From: Agelaius tricolor | Lineage: Eukaryota > Chordata > Aves > Passeriformes > Icteridae | Direction: 5' to 3' | NCBI GenBank assembly: GCA_023055355.1 | Contig: JALJCS010000001.1 | Location: 103,853,881-103,917,880 of the forward strand | DNA length: 64,000 bases | In this document: in pieces, positions 59,801 to 64,000 of the stretch | Numbering within the stretch: position 1 is the first letter of the stretch | Layout: the number at the start of each line of letters is the position of its first letter | Made by a program: the position numbers and the translations under genes | Notes under the pieces: generated by a model | What the model was told of the DNA's origin: nothing | Seen by the model: only the letters and a program-made list of their open reading frames with translations | Databases searched by the model: none

Positions 59801-62800
59801 TTTGTACTGTGTTGCATCGGGAATATTCCAGATTATTCATAGGAACAATAGAACCTGTTGATCTTCACATGCTCTCACTAGTGGTAATTTTACATTCCCA
59901 TTATGTGGTATTACCTGAAGAAAAAGTTTCACTTAGTGACACGATGATGCTTGAAGCACTCAGTCCTCACTTGAGAAGACCATACAAATTTAGTTGTCCC
60001 AGTATAAAGTTATTTCAGGAGCCATCTCTGAACCATACATGGGATGATAGCACTTCTAAATTAATGCATGCTCATTTTTTGCATTTCAACCAATGAATTT
60101 ACTTTTCACTTTTCTTTCTTAGTTCTGACACTGATAATATTTCCTTGTCTAGTTCATGCCTATCCATTCATGAAGATGTAGAAGCCACTGGATGAAAATT
60201 TTAGGAAAAAAAAATTATAATTTTTCTTTTTTATCTGACTGATGAGCACTTGGAAAGTGGAAATAATCCTTCACCCCATGCTGGCATACTGCAGTATTCA
60301 CAAATGGGAAGAGAAATGTCAGCAGGTACAGATTACATTTGCAGTTGATGTAGCTAGAATGCCATTAAAGCTGTTAGCAACATCACCCTGGGGAGGGAAC
60401 AGGTTCCTTTTGAGACTGAGGGACAGTTAATTCTCACCTGGCTTCAGCAAAAACTGGATTGCTTTCAGTAGGTCTGGTATTTGTCCTTACAGTAAAACCA
60501 CCAGGCACTGGCAGCAGCACCAGGGAAAGGTTGCTGGGGCTTCAGTCATTCATAACAGCTTCCTTCTCACCCAATATGTCCCATTTTCATCAACCTTCAT
60601 GCTAAATAACAGACAATCTTGGCAGGCCTCAAGCTTCTTTCAGAGTCGAATATGGAGGAAAAATTTAGCCTGAGCTTTTGTTGCAGCCCCAGGAAAGTTC
60701 TGATGTTAAATTGAGTCTCAGGTCTAAGGGTAAAATATTACTTTTGCAGAAATCTCTGATGAACAAGATATTCAGTCTGATTGGCTGCTTAATCATGATC
60801 AACAATCATTCTCTTTGCTGAGAGCTGTATCTTTCAATAGGTTGATTGTCCTGCTTTTGCCCTAGTTAAACCTGAAAATAGATTAGCACCTCTTACAATT
60901 GGATCATTTTTACTCTAGCTTTATGCACAGGTAGGTTAGAAACCAGATAGAAATAAGAATGGCCATTTAATTTAGCATTCAGAGACCATCTCTCACTGTC
61001 CTAGACTGAAGATTTGGTCTGGATTTCTCCACAAAAATGTTTTACTAGTCCAAGCACTTATGATTAAGCTAACTTTAAAATAAAGAGTATCACAATCAAA
61101 ATAGTACTTAATAATTCTTATTACATAGGAATACAGAGGTTGAAGAGAGTAACATCTCTAAAATACGTCAGATACTTTAAAATATCAATCAGAACCCTCA
61201 GCTGAGGTCATGCTAGGCCTGACCTAGGCCTGATGTTCCATTATAGTCCATTTGAAAAGTGTTTTTCATTTCTGTCACATAAAGTTGAATTGCTTTATTT
61301 TAAAAAATACCTAAGTGATGGAGATAATAAAATATAAGAATGTCTATAGTAAAGCATGACAAAAGAAAAAATTCAAACATACAATAACTCTAATTCAGAC
61401 TGACTGACTATTACAGTAAGATATAGAAAATGAGTGGATATTTGATCAAATAATTGAAAATGGAAGCTCATCTTATGTATTATTGAATTTTAAATTATCA
61501 TAGGTTATTTCTTTTAACTTGGATCCATCTCAACTACATGCATTAAAGAAAAACTAATTCAATTACATCTGGGATACCTCAGACAAAAAGTCTGAGATAT
61601 CAGCACAATTGTCACTATAAAATTAGTACCACAGAGTCACCAAGAGCAGTGACCAACAAAGAAATATTTTATAATAAAATTAAGTTTCATCCATTTGTTA
61701 CCATTATCCTTGCTTACTCCAGAAACCAGGTGTGACCATGAAGTCTATTCAAAACATTAATAAGAATCAACCAAACCTGACCCTGACCCAAGCTTTCTGA
61801 TCATATACTATCACATGACACATTCATTTTCACTTTATAGATATTGCTGAAACCTTAGGTTGTAGATTTTCTGAAGGGACTGGTCTTTTAATACAGTACC
61901 TATAATCTACTTGCTAAAATGCAGTTTTCATCTCAGTTTGGGGTTCACAGGTTCCTTATGCTGGTTATGGAGATAATTTTATTTAGCAGTCAGTTTAAAT
62001 CTACTTCACTTCTGTAGTTATTCAGACTGCTCTTACAATGGTGTGATCCCCTCATCTTTTAGAACATTGTATTTTCATGTTTTAGATCCTGACCCAATGC
62101 TAGCTACAGTTCTGCAAATTGTTCTCATAAAACTTCCTGATAATGTCGTATTTCTGACTGCTCAGAATTTTCCTCTCATCTTCCATGACTAAATTGCTCC
62201 TGATGCTTTTTAAATATACATTTATAAATACATATTTGCTTGTGTGTGAGTTGCAAAAGTAATTTCTATTTTGAACTCTGCAGACTTTGCAATTTTCTTC
62301 AGTAAAAATATCACTTATGAAAAGTATCTGAGCAATGCTGGCTCATAAAGAAAGAAAGCAAGCATGCAAGGCTAGAACACTCATTTCCCCTGTTCATTTA
62401 TACATTTAGCGTACACTCATGGTCAAAGCTCAGATGTGGAGATGACTGAATTTAGTGACATTTGCCTTCTCTTACCACCTCACAACTGCTAGGAGAAGCC
62501 TATAAACTGCTCTCCTCAACCATTCAGGGAGAGCTGAATCTTTAAACTGGGATTTGGGAGTAAAAGTAAGTGTAACTGCTCTTCAGTAAATCACATGCTG
62601 GGAGAATTTTTTTTTTTTTTTTGAGGAAAACCCAAGGAACTCTGGTTTCCTTTCTCAAAGTACTATCATTTACACGTTTCTTTTTTAATTTTTTTTTTTT
62701 TTTTTTTTTTTGTGGGAACTAAATTCTGGGCCTTGCACAACCATAAAATTAAGTTCACATCATTTTAAACCTGAAGTCCACATGACTTTTACCACATATA

Positions 62801-63139
62801 ATCTAAGACAGCTTTTCACAATTTGCCAGCTATTATGCTTTACAAAGTTGCCTAGATTTAGTTGTCATCATTTGCCTAATGCTATTACTCCAACATCTTT
62901 TAGCAAAAAAGAAAAACAAAAACAAACACTTTTTGTTCTGTGTTATGACTAGGATTCCTATACACCACTAAAACAAAAATAATTAAAAATTACTTCAAAA
63001 GGCAGAAACAAACTGTTGTTGCTTTTCTTCAGCTTGCTAGCAATTGTTTCTGTGATGCCCTTCTGCATTAAGTTAAAGATGGATCTTGCATCCAGTATGC
63101 ACAACCACCATAAAAGCCATTTCACATTCTTTATTCAGC
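56813..63139. other. Noncoding DNA, no gene seen
   Basis: After the GC-richer patch to about 57000 the sequence is AT-rich. Frames of 107-120 codons occur (58005-58367 minus, 59247-59585 plus, 59752-60096 plus), none with a domain I know. A duplicated CTAGGCCTGA unit with nuclear-receptor-like half-sites is at 61205-61234. Two long T runs are listed separately. Confidence 0.55.
62607..62711 (+). repeat. Two long T tracts
   Basis: A 16-base T run (62607-62622) and a T-rich run to 62711 containing 23 consecutive T. On the minus strand they are poly(A) tracts, but no retrotransposed gene copy precedes them. Confidence 0.9.
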
Positions 63140-63943
63140 TGTCTTCAGAAAAGCCAAATGCAGATTGAAGAGATGGACGGAGAACAGCCTAAAGTTCAAC
63201 AAAGACAAATGCAGGGTCCTGCACCTTGGGAGGAATAACCCCAGTCCCCAGCAGAGGCTGGGACCCGACCTGCTGGAAAGCAGCTCTGTGGAGAAGGACC
63301 TGGGAATCCTGGTGGACAACAAGGTGTCCATGAGCCAGTAGAGTGTCCTTGTGGCCAAGAAGGCCAACAGTGTCCTGGGGTGCATTAGGAAGAGCATTTC
63401 CAGCAGGTCAAGGGAGGTGATCCTGCCCCTCCACTCAGCCCTGGTGAGGAACATCTGGAGAGCTGTGTCCAGTTCTGGGATCCTCAGTACAAGAGCAGCT
63501 CTAGTGGAGGGCTACAGAGGTTATGAAGAGACTGGAGCATCTCTCTGTTAAAAGCTGAGGGAACTGGGCCTGCTCAGCCTCAAGAAGAGATGACTGAGAG
63601 GGGAACTCATCAATGTCTATCTTCAGTATCTGAAGGACAGTGCCAAGAGAATGCATCCAGGCTCCTCCCAGTGGTGCCAAGCAATAGGACAAGAGGCAAT
63701 GGGCAGAAACTGACGCACAGGAAGTTCCACCTGAACATGAGGAAGAACTTCTGTACTGTGCGGGTGACTGAGCACTGGAACAGGTTTCCCAGAGAGATTG
63801 TGGAGTCTCCCTCGCTGGAAATATTGAAGAACCATCTGGACACAATCCGGTGCCCTGTGTACAATCCCTGTTCCTGCTGGAACAGGGAGCTTGGATCAGA
63901 AGACTCACTGTGGTCCCTTCAAACATTACCCATTCTGTGTTTC
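63140..63943 (+). mobile_element. CR1 LINE, 5'-truncated, relatively young
   Basis: Well-preserved 3' 800 bp of CR1 covering the C-terminal part of the reverse transcriptase and the ORF2 end. Recognisable blocks are AAGTTCAACAAAGACAAATG (KFNKDKC), GTCCTGCACCTTGGGAGGAA (VLHLGRN) and GAGAAGGACCTGGGAATCCT (EKDLGIL). GGCCAAGAAGGCCAACAGTG (AKKANS), CAGGACAAGAGGCAATGGGC-like text and CACTGGAACAGGTTTCCCAG follow. It ends in the CR1 terminus (TTGGATCAGAAGACTCACTG...CATTCTGTGTTTC). An in-frame TAG replaces a Gln codon in the MSQ-encoding stretch (about 63338), and there is a deletion after CTGGTGAGGAACATC, so it is dead. Truncation at the 5' end is typical of CR1 insertions. The open frames of 107-159 codons on the minus strand here are shadows. 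Confidence 0.93.
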
Positions 63944-64000
63944 TCCTATTGAGCTCTTTATAAAGTATTTTTTTGATCAATTGTGCTAAATATGTAGTTC
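63944..64000. other. Flanking DNA to window end
   Basis: Short AT-rich sequence right of the CR1 insertion. Nothing recognised. Confidence 0.6.

Noticed and set aside
59752..60096. 114-codon plus-strand frame with an N-terminal hydrophobic stretch
   Set aside because: No family resemblance, no promoter or exon signals; treated as chance.
63501..63980. 159-codon minus-strand frame
   Set aside because: Antisense shadow of the CR1 element on the plus strand.
1..64000. CRISPR arrays, operons, bacterial promoters, tRNA or rRNA genes
   Set aside because: No spaced direct repeats, no cloverleaf box A/box B pairs and no ribosomal sequence. The CR1 and avian LTR content shows a bird nuclear genome.

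Overview
The window looks like 64 kb of a bird nuclear genome, most likely a songbird. It is AT-rich and carries CR1 (chicken repeat 1) LINE fragments on both strands. It also carries long terminal repeats (LTRs) of ERVL-type and ERVK-type endogenous retroviruses of the kind common in passerines. There is no sign of bacterial or viral gene organisation: there are no long open frames, no operons and no tRNA or rRNA. I could not identify one intact protein-coding gene or one recognisable exon of a known gene. The best reading is a gene desert or a very large intron. Family names rest on pattern recognition, not on a database search.

Layout. 1-2739: unremarkable AT-rich DNA with a (TA)n and a (TTCCC)n microsatellite. 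About 2740-3040: an old, decayed CR1 tail (+). About 8653-8930: a decayed LTR-like fragment (+). 10165-10720 (-): two adjacent frames that read like a frameshifted relic of coding sequence, the only non-repeat protein-like signal I would chase first. It is followed by a GC-rich island at about 10880-11285. 18640-19149 and 19273-19881: two related ERVL-type solo LTRs in tandem (+). A third copy lies inverted at 31630-32201 (-) with a near-perfect 5-bp target-site duplication. 25620-25737: a perfect 14-bp hairpin and a perfect 18-bp palindrome 65 bp apart.

43700-46946 is the most structured stretch. An old CR1 (+) has grown a perfect (GGAA)n array of about 160 bp inside it. It was split by a second CR1 on the opposite strand (45674-46640), which was in turn split by an ERVK-type solo LTR (about 45742-46148). 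Downstream are a purine-rich block, about 1 kb of extremely AT-rich DNA and a long T-tract (47.1-49.1 kb). A GC-rich patch sits at 52.38-52.63 kb and a perfect CTCF consensus on the minus strand at 56798-56812. A younger, better-preserved CR1 3' end (63140-63943, +) closes the window.

No genes act together here. The functional content, if any, is regulatory: a candidate CTCF site, a few GC-rich or homeodomain-site-rich patches that resemble conserved noncoding elements, and LTR promoter remnants. I found no convincing new biological system. The findings below are ranked leads, most of them modest.
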